Shown here piece by piece: positions 1 to 9,528 of a stretch of DNA of 64,000 bases. The stretch lies in the NCBI RefSeq assembly GCF_947490095.1, contig NZ_CANLFS010000006.1:94760-158759 (forward strand), written 5' to 3'. The stretch is from an uncultured Halomonas sp. Its GTDB lineage: Bacteria; Pseudomonadota; Gammaproteobacteria; Pseudomonadales; Halomonadaceae. How positions within the stretch are numbered: position 1 is the stretch's first letter; each line of letters opens with the position of its first letter. The position numbers and the translations under genes are program-made. The notes beneath the pieces are model-generated. The model had not been told where the DNA came from. It ran no database searches and was given only the letters and a program-made list of their open reading frames with translations.

Positions 1-1096
1 TAAACAACGCCTCAGAGATTTTAATCTGCTCCGCGCGTTGCGGGATACCTACTAGTTGTTCGGCGATAACGGACTGAGTCATTAGCGGTTGACCAGTGGC
101 TACCTGGAGGCTCGAAAGTTGATGCCAATCCAGATAGCGATACAGAAAATCGATATTTATTTCAGGGGAAATCCAAGTGGCATAGAGCGCGTTGTCAGTA
201 ATCCATGCTTTTCCCCATGTGCGATGCACTGTGCCACAGTTCTCACCAACACGGCCTATTACTATGGTGGGGCTCGCTACCAAATGATCACCTGTCTGGC
301 CGTTAATTCCATTGCCTCCATAAACGGGAATAGTGCCCGCTCGACGTCTAGCAATATCGGCCTTAGTGCGAGGTTTTCCGCTAGATAATCTAAACAAATC
401 CCGGCACAGATAGGAGCTCCAGCTGCGTGGAATTAGACCAAACGGTGAATTCTTATAGAGCTCCGGCGCCTGCTCGGGGCTGTGGCGCAGCCGGCCGTTT
501 TCGTCGATGCCACGGGTCAGCATGTCGTGGAGAAGGCCCTCTTTGACCTTTTCCAGCTTGGCGATCAGCGCCTCGGTTTTTTGGATTTGGGTGTCGAGGG
601 TGTCGAGGATGTGAGCAATAAATCGCTGCTCGCTGATGGGGAACCATCCAACATGAATCTTGGCAAGCTCACCTAAATAAAGGCCAGCCTGCGCAGTGGC
701 GTTGCTTCTCCGCACCATCGTTTGTCGAAAGCTTTCATGCCCAATAGCATAGAATAGGTATCCAGGGTCAACTTTATCTTTTCTAGGCCTGATGTAAGCA
801 ACGCTGCGTTGGAAAGTGACTTTTTCACCTAAAAACACAGCCCTTCGGCCTAAGCTGCCAACTATTGTTAACAGCAGGTCGTTCGGCTCCAGTGAAAAGC
901 TAGCATTGAGAGCCCGGTACTCGCTTTCGGAAATCTTGTCGTCATCATCGTCCCAAGAGACATGCCCCGAATCAGTTATGTTCTTCGCGCTCAGAAAAGG
1001 CACGCCACTCTCTGTTCTTTCATGGGTACCATGCGTTCCGTCCCTTAGGTCCGATACCAGAGCATCCAAAGGGACTAATTCTGGATAATTAGACAT
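1..1096 (-). CDS. hsdS: Type I restriction-modification specificity subunit HsdS (3' end outside window)
   Basis: HsdS sets the DNA target of a type I restriction-modification complex and binds two HsdM subunits. I translated the minus strand from an ATG at 1096. It stays open to the window edge, about 365 residues, so the C-terminus is missing. Target-recognition domain 1 lies in roughly the first 170 residues. It is followed by the conserved helical spacer (residues about 175-210, with [20 protein letters not shown] and then [11 protein letters not shown]), and then by the start of domain 2 with the usual turn motif [16 protein letters not shown]. The start overlaps the end of hsdM by 8 nt, so the two are translationally coupled. 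The recognition domains are clearly more AT-rich than the surrounding genes, as is common for exchanged specificity domains. hsdR is not in the window and may lie to the left. Confidence 0.9.
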   Translation of the reverse strand, partial: MSNYPELVPLDALVSDLRDGTHGTHERTESGVPFLSAKNITDSGHVSWDDDDDKISESEYRALNASFSLEPNDLLLTIVGSLGRRAVFLGEKVTFQRSVAYIRPRKDKVDPGYLFYAIGHESFRQTMVRRSNATAQAGLYLGELAKIHVGWFPISEQRFIAHILDTLDTQIQKTEALIAKLEKVKEGLLHDMLTRGIDENGRLRHSPEQAPELYKNSPFGLIPRSWSSYLCRDLFRLSSGKPRTKADIARRRAGTIPVYGGNGINGQTGDHLVASPTIVIGRVGENCGTVHRTWGKAWITDNALYATWISPEINIDFLYRYLDWHQLSSLQVATGQPLMTQSVIAEQLVGIPQRAEQIKISEALF

Positions 1097-3515
1097 ACCC
1101 CAGCCCCTCCAGATACTGCTGCAGTTCCTTGGCGGCGGCATCGCGCTCGGCTTCGATGTCAGCCAGCGTCACTCGATACTTGTCCCACCAGGTTTCGAAG
1201 ACAGCGCTCACCTGCTGACGCTGCTGGCGGATATAGCGCTCGAGCATGCCCTTGAGGTCGTTGTGCAGAATGGTATTCACCAGCTTGGCGGCGGCGGGTT
1301 CGTCCAGGGCGTCTACGGCGGCGTTAAGGTGCTGTTCGAAGCTGGCGGTTTTGGCGCGGTGCTGCTTGCGGGCCTCGGTGCGCTGCTTCTTCCAGGCCTT
1401 GATGTCTTCCGGCGTGGGGGCGTCGTCCTCGCCGGCTTCGTCTCCGTCATCACCATCGTCACCGCCCTCAGGATCGGGCTTGGCCTCGGCGGCCTTGATG
1501 CGGGCGTCGAGCTCGGCCCTGCGGGCGGCGAGTTCTTCCAGTTCGGCCACGTAGTCGGCCAGCAGGAAGTGCACCAGGCGGTGATCCAGGGGGTTGGCCT
1601 TGCTCTGCTCGTCATCCAGCTGACTTGCGATGGCGGTGCGCCAGGCGTCCACCACGCCCTCACAGCCGCGAGCCTGCAGGGTGCGAAACTCGTTCTTGTT
1701 GTCGAACCAGAAGCCCGCGATGATCCCGCGTACCGCGAAGCGGTCGAGCATGGCGGTGGGTTCCAGCGCCGTCGAGAAGCTGCCCAGCAGCTCGTCGCGT
1801 AGCTCGGTAAGGCGGCCGCCGTTGCCGAAGAGCCCGGTGATGCTGCCGCCGTGCTCGCCCCACCAGGTGTCAAACGCCGTCATCACTCGGCCTTCCTTGA
1901 CGATGAGCCCGGCATTCTCCTCGATGGCGGGCTTGAGGTCGCGCTTCTCGCTCAGCCACTCGGCGAAGTCCACGTAGTCGGGGTCCTGCTGGCGTTCGCT
2001 GAAGAGCACCATGGGGTCGAGGCCCTGGGCGTCGAACAACGCCCTCCTGGCCTCGATCTCGGTCGCCGGCACACCGCCCTTCAGGTGGGCCCGCACGTCC
2101 TGGGGCTCCGGCGGTGGGGTGTTGTCGGCGTAGCGGCGGATGTTGAGGTTGTAGTCGTTGTCACGCAGCTCCGAAAGCGGCACCGCCCGGGCGAAGCCGG
2201 GCACGTCCGCGAAGGCATCGAAGGTGCTGGCGATCTTCTCGATATGCTCCGGCAGCAGATGGTTCTGGGCGCGGCCCTCGAAGTATTCCCGATCGGCATT
2301 GATAAACAGCACCCTGCCCTGACGCGCCTCGGGCTTGGCGCCCTTGGCGCGCAGGATCAGGATGCTGGCCGGGATGCCGGTGCCGTAGAAGAGGTTGGGG
2401 GCCAGGCCGATCACCGCCTCTACCAGGTCGTCCTCCAGCATGCCGGCGCGGATGCGCTTCTCGTCGCCGCCACGGAACAGCACGCCGTGGGGCATGACGG
2501 TGGCCAGACGGCCATCGGCCTTGAGGCAGGCGACCATATGCTGCAGGAACATCAGGTCGGCCTTCTTGGCGCCTTCCGGCACGCTGCCGTAGTGGAAGCG
2601 CTCGGGGAAGTGCTGGCTCGGCGTATAGCCGATGGAGAACGGCGGATTGGTGAGGATACGGTCGAAGCGGACCAGTTCGCCGCCGTCGATATGCTGCGGG
2701 TCGGTCAGGGTATCGTCGTTGCGCAGATCGGCGCTGCTCACCCCGTGCAGCAGCATGTTCATCTTGGCGATGGCCCACACCGAGCCGGAGGCCTCCTGGC
2801 CGAACAGGTTGAGACGTCGCGGATCGCCGCCCTGCTCTTCCAGATACTCCTTGGCGTGGATCAGCATCCCGCCGGAACCCATGCACGGATCATATACGCT
2901 GTGGTCCTCCTGGGGCTCCATCAGCCGAACCATCATGCGCACCACCGGGCGTGGGGTGTAGAACTCGCCACCCTTCTTGCCGGCGGAGTCGGCGAAGTCG
3001 CGGATCAGGTACTCGTAGGCGGCACCCAGCAGGTCGGGGAACTCGAAGTCCTCGTTGCGCAGGCGATACTCGCTGAAGTGAACGATCAGCTCGCGCAGTT
3101 TCTTGTCCGGCAGGGTGGTGGAGCCCACCTTGCGGGTGAAGTCGATATGTTCCAGCACCCCGGCCAGGCTGGGGTTATGCTCCTCCAGGCCGGCCAGCGC
3201 CTTGTTCAGCGCATTACCGACGCCCTGGTGCGCCTCCTTGAGCAGATAGGCCCAGCGCGCCTGCGCCGGCACATAGAAGGTGGCCTTGTACCAGCTCGGC
3301 ATCTCGATGACCTGGGCGATATCGATCTCGCTCTTGCCGGCCCGGGCGAGCTGCTCGCGCACCTCCTCCTGGCGTTGCTCGAACACGTCCGAGCAACGCT
3401 TCAGGAACAGCATGCCGAAGATGTATTCCTTGAATTCCGAGGCGTCCATGCGCCCACGCAGGATATCGGCGGCCTTGAACAGGTGCCGTTCCAGCTGGTT
3501 GAGGGTGAGGATCAT
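1089..3515 (-). CDS. hsdM: Type I DNA methyltransferase subunit HsdM
   Basis: Modification subunit that methylates adenine (N6) at the site chosen by HsdS, with S-adenosylmethionine as donor. An N-terminal HsdM helical domain (residues about 5-130) precedes the methyltransferase core. The core has the SAM-binding motif [13 protein letters not shown] near residue 210 and the catalytic NPPF motif ([11 protein letters not shown]) near residue 290. At 808 residues it is much longer than the classical HsdM of about 520. The extra C-terminal part contains a helical region, a very acidic Asp/Glu/Gly-rich linker (around residues 670-690) and a final coiled coil. Such extended forms are known in the family. 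It is first in a unit with hsdS, and the stop lies inside the hsdS start. Confidence 0.95.
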   Translation of the reverse strand: MILTLNQLERHLFKAADILRGRMDASEFKEYIFGMLFLKRCSDVFEQRQEEVREQLARAGKSEIDIAQVIEMPSWYKATFYVPAQARWAYLLKEAHQGVGNALNKALAGLEEHNPSLAGVLEHIDFTRKVGSTTLPDKKLRELIVHFSEYRLRNEDFEFPDLLGAAYEYLIRDFADSAGKKGGEFYTPRPVVRMMVRLMEPQEDHSVYDPCMGSGGMLIHAKEYLEEQGGDPRRLNLFGQEASGSVWAIAKMNMLLHGVSSADLRNDDTLTDPQHIDGGELVRFDRILTNPPFSIGYTPSQHFPERFHYGSVPEGAKKADLMFLQHMVACLKADGRLATVMPHGVLFRGGDEKRIRAGMLEDDLVEAVIGLAPNLFYGTGIPASILILRAKGAKPEARQGRVLFINADREYFEGRAQNHLLPEHIEKIASTFDAFADVPGFARAVPLSELRDNDYNLNIRRYADNTPPPEPQDVRAHLKGGVPATEIEARRALFDAQGLDPMVLFSERQQDPDYVDFAEWLSEKRDLKPAIEENAGLIVKEGRVMTAFDTWWGEHGGSITGLFGNGGRLTELRDELLGSFSTALEPTAMLDRFAVRGIIAGFWFDNKNEFRTLQARGCEGVVDAWRTAIASQLDDEQSKANPLDHRLVHFLLADYVAELEELAARRAELDARIKAAEAKPDPEGGDDGDDGDEAGEDDAPTPEDIKAWKKQRTEARKQHRAKTASFEQHLNAAVDALDEPAAAKLVNTILHNDLKGMLERYIRQQRQQVSAVFETWWDKYRVTLADIEAERDAAAKELQQYLEGLGYV

Positions 3516-3671
3516 GTGGCGTGAGTTCCTGTGCGATAAGCCGGCCGCCTCAGGCGGCCCGTGATGATTGGCGCCTATCTCACCAAACTTGAGGGCGTAA
3601 GGCTACGCCCGACCGGCCAGATTCTCCCTGCCACTCCCTCGTTGACCGCCCTCCACCCGAACAACCAACGC

Positions 3672-3697
3672 CGATGCCCGCTCCATAGCGGGCATCG
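3672..3697 (-). terminator. Perfect hairpin downstream of the VOC-family gene
   Basis: An 11-bp perfect inverted repeat (CGATGCCCGCT / AGCGGGCATCG) with a 4-nt loop lies 33 nt beyond the stop of the minus-strand VOC gene. There is no clear T-run on the minus strand, so it could be a Rho-assisted end or an mRNA-stabilising hairpin rather than a strong intrinsic terminator. The rest of the gap between hsdM and this gene shows only a second GC hairpin near 3545-3562. Confidence 0.4.
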
Positions 3698-3729
3698 TGA
3701 CCTGGGAATCGGTGTCGCGTCGGCTCGCC

Positions 3730-4233
3730 TCAGGAGGCATAGGCCCCGGCGGAGTAGGTCAGCTCATAGCTGTGGCTATAGATCTCGAGGACGTTGCCGA
3801 AGGGGTCTTCCATATAGACCATGCGGAACGGCTTCTCGCCGGGAAAATACTCCCTGACCGGCATCCGCTGCTTGCCGCCGGCCGCGACGATGCGCTCGGC
3901 GAGCCCTTCCACGTCGGGGTCCTGGATGCAGAAGTGGAAGACACCGGTCTTCCAGTACTCGAAGTTGTTCTCGGGGGTTTCCTGTCCCTTGAACTCGAAC
4001 AGCTCCACGCCGACCCGGTCGCCGGTGGACAGGTGGGCGATGCGGAACGACTCCCAGCCCGGGCCGAAGACATCGCTGCACATCACGCCGATGGCGGAGT
4101 CGTCCTCGACGATGGTGGTGGGCTCCATGATCACGTACCAGCCGAGGATCTCGGTGTAGAACGCGACGGCCGCCTCGACATCGGGAACCGAGATGCCGAT
4201 ATGCGAGAAGGTGCGGGGATAGGGCTGGCTCAT
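3730..4233 (-). CDS. VOC-family (glyoxalase/dioxygenase fold) protein
   Basis: A 167-residue protein with two beta-alpha-beta-beta-beta modules of the vicinal oxygen chelate fold. Candidate metal ligands are the His in TFSHIGISVPDV, the His in GVFHFCIQDPD and the Glu in FGNVLEIYSHSY, the usual positions in glyoxalase I-like enzymes. Substrate cannot be told from sequence; lactoylglutathione lyase-like or catabolic roles are both possible. I chose the ATG at 4233 because ACAGGAG sits just upstream. A longer reading from 4278 would add 15 residues without a better ribosome site. It is divergent from the LysR gene at 4341, which may regulate it. Confidence 0.8.
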   Translation of the reverse strand: MSQPYPRTFSHIGISVPDVEAAVAFYTEILGWYVIMEPTTIVEDDSAIGVMCSDVFGPGWESFRIAHLSTGDRVGVELFEFKGQETPENNFEYWKTGVFHFCIQDPDVEGLAERIVAAGGKQRMPVREYFPGEKPFRMVYMEDPFGNVLEIYSHSYELTYSAGAYAS

Positions 4234-4340
4234 GACGAAAACTCCTGTGGTGTCGTCTGGGGCGATAACACTGGCCATGTTAGGCAGTCCGTGGCATAAA
4301 CAAAATAATCACTCACTTATCCCGGCAATAAAAATATCTT

Positions 4341-5207
4341 ATGCTTCATCCTCACTGGCTGCATACCTTCGAGACCGTGGTCGAGCTGGGTAACTTCACC
4401 CGGGCGGCCGAGCGCCTGGACCTGACCCAGGCCGCGGTCAGCCAACATATCAAGCACCTGGAAACCCGGCTCGGCCCGCTACTGCTCCGCCAGCCGAGGC
4501 GCCTGGAGCTGACCCCCGCGGGCCATGCCCTGCTCGACTATCAGCGAGAGATGCAGGCCGCCGACCAGCGCCTGCAGCAGCGCCTGGCCGGCGATGACGC
4601 GACCCGGGGCAGGCTCAGCCTTATCACCCCCGGCAGCATCGGCCTGGCCATCTATCCGCACCTTTTGGCACTGCAAGGCGAGGCGCCCGGGCTCACCATC
4701 CACCATCGCTTTGGCCCGACCGCGGAGGTCATCGAGAGCGTGCTCGATAATCGTGTGGAGTTCGGGCTCGCCAGTCAGCAGCCGGAGGACCCGCGCCTCG
4801 CGGTGTCGCTGTTTGCGCGGGAGGCCCTCGAGCTGGTGGTGCCGGCCGGGGCAGGCGTACACGGCTGGGAGGACCTGATGCGGCTGGGCTTCATTGATCA
4901 TCCGGATGGCCATGACATGGCCACTCGACTCTTGAGCCGCTGCTTCCCCGGGAATCCGGGGGTGCGCCAGCTGCCCTGCCGAGGCTTTACCAATCAGATC
5001 GGCCTGATTCTTGATCCGGTCGCCGAGGGGCTGGGCTTCAGCGTCCTGCCGCGCTTTGCCCGCCAGGCATTCGCGCGCCCCGAGGCGATCCAGGTCGTCG
5101 AGAACCTGCCCCGGGTCGTGGATTCGCTATGGCTTCTGCAGCGCGCCGAATGGCCGCTCACGGCTCGCGCCCGTCACGCCATCGCGTGGCTCAAGGCCCG
5201 CCTCTAG
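4341..5207 (+). CDS. LysR-family transcriptional regulator
   Basis: A 288-residue LTTR. The N-terminal winged helix-turn-helix spans residues about 4-63, with FTRAAERLDLTQAAVSQHIKHLE as the recognition region. A type-2 periplasmic-binding-protein effector domain follows (about 88-285). The intergenic gap with the divergent VOC gene (107 nt) is AT-rich and is the natural place for its operator, so the VOC gene is its likely target. The start has no convincing Shine-Dalgarno sequence, which suggests weak translation, as is common for regulators. The effector is unknown. It converges with the next LysR gene, with only 25 nt between stops. Confidence 0.9.
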   Translation: MLHPHWLHTFETVVELGNFTRAAERLDLTQAAVSQHIKHLETRLGPLLLRQPRRLELTPAGHALLDYQREMQAADQRLQQRLAGDDATRGRLSLITPGSIGLAIYPHLLALQGEAPGLTIHHRFGPTAEVIESVLDNRVEFGLASQQPEDPRLAVSLFAREALELVVPAGAGVHGWEDLMRLGFIDHPDGHDMATRLLSRCFPGNPGVRQLPCRGFTNQIGLILDPVAEGLGFSVLPRFARQAFARPEAIQVVENLPRVVDSLWLLQRAEWPLTARARHAIAWLKARL

Positions 5208-5232
5208 GCCTCCTGCTCCGAGGGCGGCTGGC

Positions 5233-6186
5233 TTATACCGCCGGCAGGCGGCGGCGCAGCGAGTGATAGCGCGCCTCTAGGCCTTCGAAGAGGGTCTGGC
5301 GCAGCCAGGTATGGCCGGCATCAGCATGGTGGCGTTCATGCCACACCAGCCAGTAGGAAAAGGACGCCACCTCCAGGGGCAGCCGCCGCAGCGCCAGCGG
5401 CCAGTGCTCAACCACGCTGGCGGCGAGACACCCCGGCACGCACAACAGCAGGTCACTGTGCTGGGTGGCCGAAAAGCTCGCCAGGAAGTGCGGCTGACGC
5501 AGGCTGACGTGTCGCGTCAGGCCCTGCCTGGCCAGGGCCAGATCCACCGCACCGCGATCATCGCCACCCATGCTGATCAGCTGATGATCGGCCTCCAGGA
5601 AGGCCTCCAGCGTGAAGGCCGCCTCGGGCGCCCGGGCCAGCGGATGCCCCTCGCGCATTACACAGACGAAATGGTCGCGACCCAGCTCGCGGCCGTGCAC
5701 GTTGGCCGGCACATGCTCGCCGAGAACACAGAGCGCCAGCTCGGGGCCGCCCTCGTCGAGCCTCTGCTCGATGCTGCCGCTGGAGGCCTGAACATCCAGG
5801 CGCAGGTGGGGCGCCTGCTGCTTGAGGATCTGCCACTGGGGCGCCAGGAAGGCGTGCATGCCATAGTCGGTGGACGCCAGCTGAAAGCGGCGACGGGTAC
5901 TGGCCGGATCGAACGTGGGTGGCGCCAGCAGCGCCCCCAGCTCTTCCAGCAGGCGTTCCAGGGGTGGCCCCAGCGCCTCGGCCCTGGCCGTGGGGCGCAG
6001 CCCACGATGCGTGCGCACGAACAGCGGGTCATCGAAGGCCAGGCGCAGCCTCGACAGGGTCCGTGACACCGCGGGCTGGCTGAGATTGAGGCGCTGGGCG
6101 GCCCGGGTGACGCTGCGGGAGTCCAGCAACGCATGCAGAGTCACCAGGGCATTCAGGTCGTGGCGGGCGAGATCGGCGAGGTGCAT
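5233..6186 (-). CDS. LysR-family transcriptional regulator (NodD/LinR-like N-terminus)
   Basis: LTTR of 317 residues. The helix-turn-helix (SVTRAAQRLNLSQPAVSRTL) is followed by FDDPLFVRTHRGLRPTARA, a wording typical of the NodD/NahR/LeuO-type branch. The effector-binding domain fills residues about 95-300. A GTG at 6192 is possible, but the ATG at 6186 has GAAGG at better spacing. It is divergent from the MDR oxidoreductase at 6377, with a candidate LTTR box in between, so that gene is its probable target. Inducer unknown. Confidence 0.88.
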   Translation of the reverse strand: MHLADLARHDLNALVTLHALLDSRSVTRAAQRLNLSQPAVSRTLSRLRLAFDDPLFVRTHRGLRPTARAEALGPPLERLLEELGALLAPPTFDPASTRRRFQLASTDYGMHAFLAPQWQILKQQAPHLRLDVQASSGSIEQRLDEGGPELALCVLGEHVPANVHGRELGRDHFVCVMREGHPLARAPEAAFTLEAFLEADHQLISMGGDDRGAVDLALARQGLTRHVSLRQPHFLASFSATQHSDLLLCVPGCLAASVVEHWPLALRRLPLEVASFSYWLVWHERHHADAGHTWLRQTLFEGLEARYHSLRRRLPAV

Positions 6187-6249
6187 GGGCACGCCTTCAT
6201 GGTGGTGGGCATCGGTATTTCAATGGCCATGGTATCAGCTTTGTGCATA

Positions 6250-6263
6250 TTGCTTTTAAGCAA
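6250..6263. promoter_or_regulatory. Candidate LTTR box between divergent genes
   Basis: TTGCTT-TT-AAGCAA is a dyad with 6-bp arms and fits the T-N11-A pattern of LysR-type binding sites. It lies between the LysR gene (start 6186) and the oxidoreductase (start 6377), where such a regulator would be expected to bind. Confidence 0.35.
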
Positions 6264-6376
6264 CTTGCATTGGCGTGATATCACTCGAATGCCGTAGCAT
6301 TGATGCATCGCTGATGAGGAGCGGGACTTCGACCCGTATGCCCTCCTGCAGAGACCCGAGACACCAAGGAGTTTCC

Positions 6377-7375
6377 ATGCAAAGCCGCTATTTCACGATT
6401 CATGAACATCCCCAGGGCATGCCCGCCCCCGAGCTGTTCCAACTCGAAACGACCGAGCTGGCCGCCCTGGCGGAAGGCGAGGTGCGCGTTCGCAACGCCT
6501 GGCTCTCCGTCGACCCCTATATGCGTGGACGCATGTCCGGCGTCACGACCTACATCGACCCCTTCACGCTCGGCAAGCCCCTGGAAGGCGCCGCCGTGGG
6601 TGAGGTCATCGAGTCCCGGGATGCCCGCTTCAAGGAGGGCGACAAGGTTCGCCACATGGGCGGCTGGCGCGATATCGCCCAGCTCCCCGGCGACCAGCTC
6701 GAGCCACTGCCGACCTTCGATGTGCCGCCCCAGGCCTATTTGGGCGTCCTGGGCATGCCGGGCACTACCGCCTGGGTGGGCCTTAACGTGATCGCCGACA
6801 TGCAGGAAGGCGACAACGTGCTGGTCAGCGCCGCCGGCGGCGCCGTGGGCTCGCTTGCGGTACAGCTGGCCAAGGCCAAGGGCGGCACCGTGGTCGGCAT
6901 CGCCGGCGACCCGAAGAAGCTGGAATGGCTCGAATCCCACGGCATCAAGGCCGTCAGCTACCGCGACAAGGATGCTAGCCAGCTGAGCCAGGCGCTCAAG
7001 GACGCCTGCCCCGAGGGCTTCGATGTCTATTACGAAAACGTCGGCGGCGACTGCCTGGAAGCGGCCCTCGATAACCTCAGGGTCGGTGCCCGCATCGCCA
7101 TCTGCGGCATGATCTCACGCTACAACGACGAAGGCCCCGCCGCCGGCCCCGCCAACCTGGCGATGCTGCTGATTCGCCGCGCACGCGCCGAGGGCTTTAT
7201 CGTCTTCGATCACTGGCAGCATCACGGCGACTTCCTGAACGAGTTCGGCCCGCGTGTCGCCAAGGGCGAGATTGACTATCAGGAAACCGTCATGGAAGGG
7301 CTGGAGAGTACGCCGGAGGCCTTCCGAGCCCTCTTCACCGGCGGCAACCAGGGCAAGATGCTGGTCAAGCTCTAA
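6377..7375 (+). CDS. NADP-dependent zinc-free MDR oxidoreductase (CurA/LTB4DH-like)
   Basis: A 332-residue medium-chain dehydrogenase/reductase of the group that reduces alpha,beta-unsaturated ketones and aldehydes with NADPH (leukotriene B4 dehydrogenase, CurA, YncB type). Visible marks are WLSVDPYMRGRM near residue 45, the nucleotide-binding AAGGAVGSLAVQLAK near residue 155, and DVYYENVGG near residue 220. No structural or catalytic zinc cysteines are seen. The start at 6377 is set by AAGGAG five bases upstream; an in-frame start 34 codons earlier lacks this and adds non-homologous sequence. Divergent from a LysR gene that probably controls it. Confidence 0.9.
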   Translation: MQSRYFTIHEHPQGMPAPELFQLETTELAALAEGEVRVRNAWLSVDPYMRGRMSGVTTYIDPFTLGKPLEGAAVGEVIESRDARFKEGDKVRHMGGWRDIAQLPGDQLEPLPTFDVPPQAYLGVLGMPGTTAWVGLNVIADMQEGDNVLVSAAGGAVGSLAVQLAKAKGGTVVGIAGDPKKLEWLESHGIKAVSYRDKDASQLSQALKDACPEGFDVYYENVGGDCLEAALDNLRVGARIAICGMISRYNDEGPAAGPANLAMLLIRRARAEGFIVFDHWQHHGDFLNEFGPRVAKGEIDYQETVMEGLESTPEAFRALFTGGNQGKMLVKL

Positions 7376-7386
7376 GCCTTCCCCTC

Positions 7387-7457
7387 GCCAGGCGCCGATA
7401 AGATAAGCGCGCCTGGCGGCCGGCTCGTGACCGCCGAGACACCCCGCGGTCACGAGC
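7387..7457. terminator. Paired hairpins between convergent genes
   Basis: Two inverted repeats lie in the 74-nt gap between the convergent oxidoreductase and thioesterase genes. One is a GCCAGGCGC-type stem (about 7387-7418). The other is a 12-bp perfect stem (7423-7434 with 7446-7457) that overlaps the last codons of the thioesterase. They could serve as a bidirectional stop signal, but neither has a long T-run. Confidence 0.4.
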
Positions 7458-7956
7458 GCTCCGCTAACACCGCATAGTCGCCCCGGGCCTTTAGACAAAG
7501 GGTGTCATCGCACCATAGTCGCTGTACCAGGGTGATGCGCCCGCGCCCCTTCTCCTTCAGATGCCGGGCCAGGTTCTCGGGGCCCTCCTCTTGCTCGGGC
7601 AGGCATTCCAGCCGATAGTCGCCGGTCACCGGCGCCAGGAAGCGCTGGCCGGCATCGGCCACGACGACATCGCGGCTAATGCCGTGCCGGCGCAACCAGA
7701 GGGTCGTCCAGCACCAGCCCAGCAGGGTCGTCTGGGCGGCAAGCGCGCCGCCGAAGCCGGTGCCCTTGTCGTTGAGGTTGGGGGCGAGCGCCAGCGACCA
7801 GCTTAGCCGGTCGCCCTCGCGGCGCATCTCGCGGATCCCCAGGCTCCGAACCAGGGGAATCGCCTCGCCTAGCCAGGCGAGGAACGCGAGGGGGTCATCC
7901 TCGCCGCCCTGAGGCGGCAGCGGGAGTCGCGGATGAGGAGCGCCGATCTCACGCAT
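7450..7956 (-). CDS. Hotdog-fold thioesterase (YiiD C-terminal-like)
   Basis: A 168-residue protein with one hotdog domain of the YiiD C-terminal type: LNDKGTGFGGALAAQTTLLGW (middle helix and strand), then a C-terminal GRGRITLVQRLW strand pair. Members are putative acyl-CoA or acyl-ACP thioesterases whose physiological substrate is unknown. The start lies one base after the nitroreductase stop (TGA-G-ATG), so translation is probably coupled. The first 15 or so residues are proline-rich and may not be part of the fold. Confidence 0.75.
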   Translation of the reverse strand: MREIGAPHPRLPLPPQGGEDDPLAFLAWLGEAIPLVRSLGIREMRREGDRLSWSLALAPNLNDKGTGFGGALAAQTTLLGWCWTTLWLRRHGISRDVVVADAGQRFLAPVTGDYRLECLPEQEEGPENLARHLKEKGRGRITLVQRLWCDDTLCLKARGDYAVLAERS

Positions 7957-7957
7957 C

Positions 7958-8518
7958 TCAACGCCAGCGTTCGACGAAGCCGCCGATCTCGTGCTCGGGA
8001 ATCGGCTTGTGGCGCCCGCCGAGCGTGCCGAGGTAGATGAAGGCGATCAGCTCGTCGTCGTCGTCCAATCCCAGTCCCTTGCGTACCACCGGGTCGAAGG
8101 CGTACTTGCCGCTGCGCCACATGGCGCCGAGCCCCTGGGCGTGGGCGGCGAGCAGGATGGCGTGGGCCGCGCAGCCGGCCGAGATCACCTGCTCCATCTT
8201 CGGCACCTTGGGCACTTCCGGGGCTACCTTGGCAACCACGGCGATCACCATGGGGGCACGCAGGGGCTTCTTGCGGGCGGCGTTCAGGGCGGTATCGCCC
8301 ACCTGGGGGTCCTCACGATACTCCGCCTCGGCAAACAGCTCCCCCAACCGCTCCCGGCCTTCGCCGGAAAACTCGATAAACCGCCAGGGACGCAGCTCCT
8401 TGTGGTCCGGCGCCCGCAGGGCCGCACGATAGATGGCCTCGAGTTGTTCGGCATCGGGCGCCGGGGCCATCAGCTTGCCCATGGAGCTGCGTTCATGCAG
8501 CAGCGTCATCGCGTCCAT
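7958..8518 (-). CDS. Nitroreductase-family flavoprotein (YdjA-like)
   Basis: A 186-residue FMN-dependent NAD(P)H oxidoreductase. The N-terminus has LLHERSSMGKLMAPAPD, matching the FMN phosphate-binding arginine/serine region. RAPDHKELRPWRFIEFSG is the conserved helix-strand after it, and GAMWRSGKYAFDP and YLGTLGG follow near the C-terminus. YdjA-type enzymes are compact and reduce nitroaromatics in vitro; the natural substrate is not known. I took ATG 8518, preceded by AGGGAGAG, over an in-frame start 20 codons upstream. First gene of a two-gene unit with the thioesterase. Confidence 0.88.
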   Translation of the reverse strand: MDAMTLLHERSSMGKLMAPAPDAEQLEAIYRAALRAPDHKELRPWRFIEFSGEGRERLGELFAEAEYREDPQVGDTALNAARKKPLRAPMVIAVVAKVAPEVPKVPKMEQVISAGCAAHAILLAAHAQGLGAMWRSGKYAFDPVVRKGLGLDDDDELIAFIYLGTLGGRHKPIPEHEIGGFVERWR

Positions 8519-8691
8519 CGTTATCTCTCCCTTGGTCCATCGATCAAACAGCGCATATCGCCTTGCTGGCACAGTCATTCGGCCGCGCGCGTCTTGTCTG
8601 GAATCACGCCCTGGCCTATCGCGATGAGCGTATCAGCAACGGGATGAAGCCGTCTCGTCCGCTATCGTGGCGGCGTGGCCGCCCCGGCGGC

Positions 8692-9528
8692 CTATTGCCT
8701 GGCCAGACGCAGCGGCTCGGGAGGCCGCTGCCCCGGCGTGGCTCGCCAGGGGCTGATATCGAGGCCGCCGCGGCGCACGTAGCGCGCCAGCACCAGCAGT
8801 CGCTCCGGCCGGGCATGGTGCATCAGGTCCATGAAGATATGCTCCACGCAATGCTCGTGGAAGTCCTGGTGCTGACGATAGCCCACCAGGTAGCGCAACA
8901 GCTCGGCTCGGTCGAGCCGCGGCCCGCGATAGCGTATCAACACGCTGCCCCAGTCGGGCTGGCCGGTGACCGGACAGTTGGACTTGAGCAGGTGGGAATA
9001 AAGGGTCTCCTCCACGATATCCTCACCGGCGACCAGGCGCTCGCCGCCAACCGGCGTATAGTCGCTGATCTCGATATCCTGCTCGTCCAGGCTCTCCCCG
9101 GGAAGGCGACGCGGCATCAGCGCCGCGTCATCGACTCCGAACAGCTCGACGCCGACTGCTGCCCCGGCGACCCGGGCCAGGTCGCGCTCCAGCGTCTCGA
9201 TCACCGCCTCGGGGCCGTCGAAGCGAGTCTGGTTGAAGCCGTTGAGGTAGAGCTTCCAGGACTTGGATTCGATCAGGTTGGGCGAGGCCGCCGGCAGGCG
9301 AAAGCGCGCCACGGCCACCACCGGCTTGCCCCGCGCATTGAGCCAGCTGACCTCGAAGGCGTGCCACTCGTCCTCGCCGACGAAGGGCAAGGCGCCCTCC
9401 TCGATGCCCAGCGGTACGCGGTTGGCGGCACGCGGAATCGCATAGAGCAGCGAGGCATCATAGTGCTGGGGATAGGCGGATTCGCGCCCCAGCGGGGCCT
9501 CCGCCAGGGTCTCGGGACGCTGGCTCAT
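8692..9528 (-). CDS. queF: NADPH-dependent 7-cyano-7-deazaguanine reductase QueF
   Basis: Reduces preQ0 to preQ1 in queuosine biosynthesis, using two NADPH. The 278-residue length fits the long, two-domain (YqcD/E. coli) form of about 280. The QueF signature is clear in ESKSWKLYLNGFNQTRF (near residue 92). The nucleophilic cysteine is in LLKSNCPVTGQPDWG (near residue 190), and FHEHCVEHIF follows. The start ATG overlaps the stop of the ABC permease gene as ATGA, making it the last gene of a three-gene operon. No other queuosine genes are in the window. Confidence 0.95.
   Translation of the reverse strand: MSQRPETLAEAPLGRESAYPQHYDASLLYAIPRAANRVPLGIEEGALPFVGEDEWHAFEVSWLNARGKPVVAVARFRLPAASPNLIESKSWKLYLNGFNQTRFDGPEAVIETLERDLARVAGAAVGVELFGVDDAALMPRRLPGESLDEQDIEISDYTPVGGERLVAGEDIVEETLYSHLLKSNCPVTGQPDWGSVLIRYRGPRLDRAELLRYLVGYRQHQDFHEHCVEHIFMDLMHHARPERLLVLARYVRRGGLDISPWRATPGQRPPEPLRLARQ

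Noticed and set aside
1851..3524. Long plus-strand frame (557 codons) opposite hsdM
   Set aside because: High-GC codon bias keeps the antisense frame open. hsdM has all its motifs; this frame has none.
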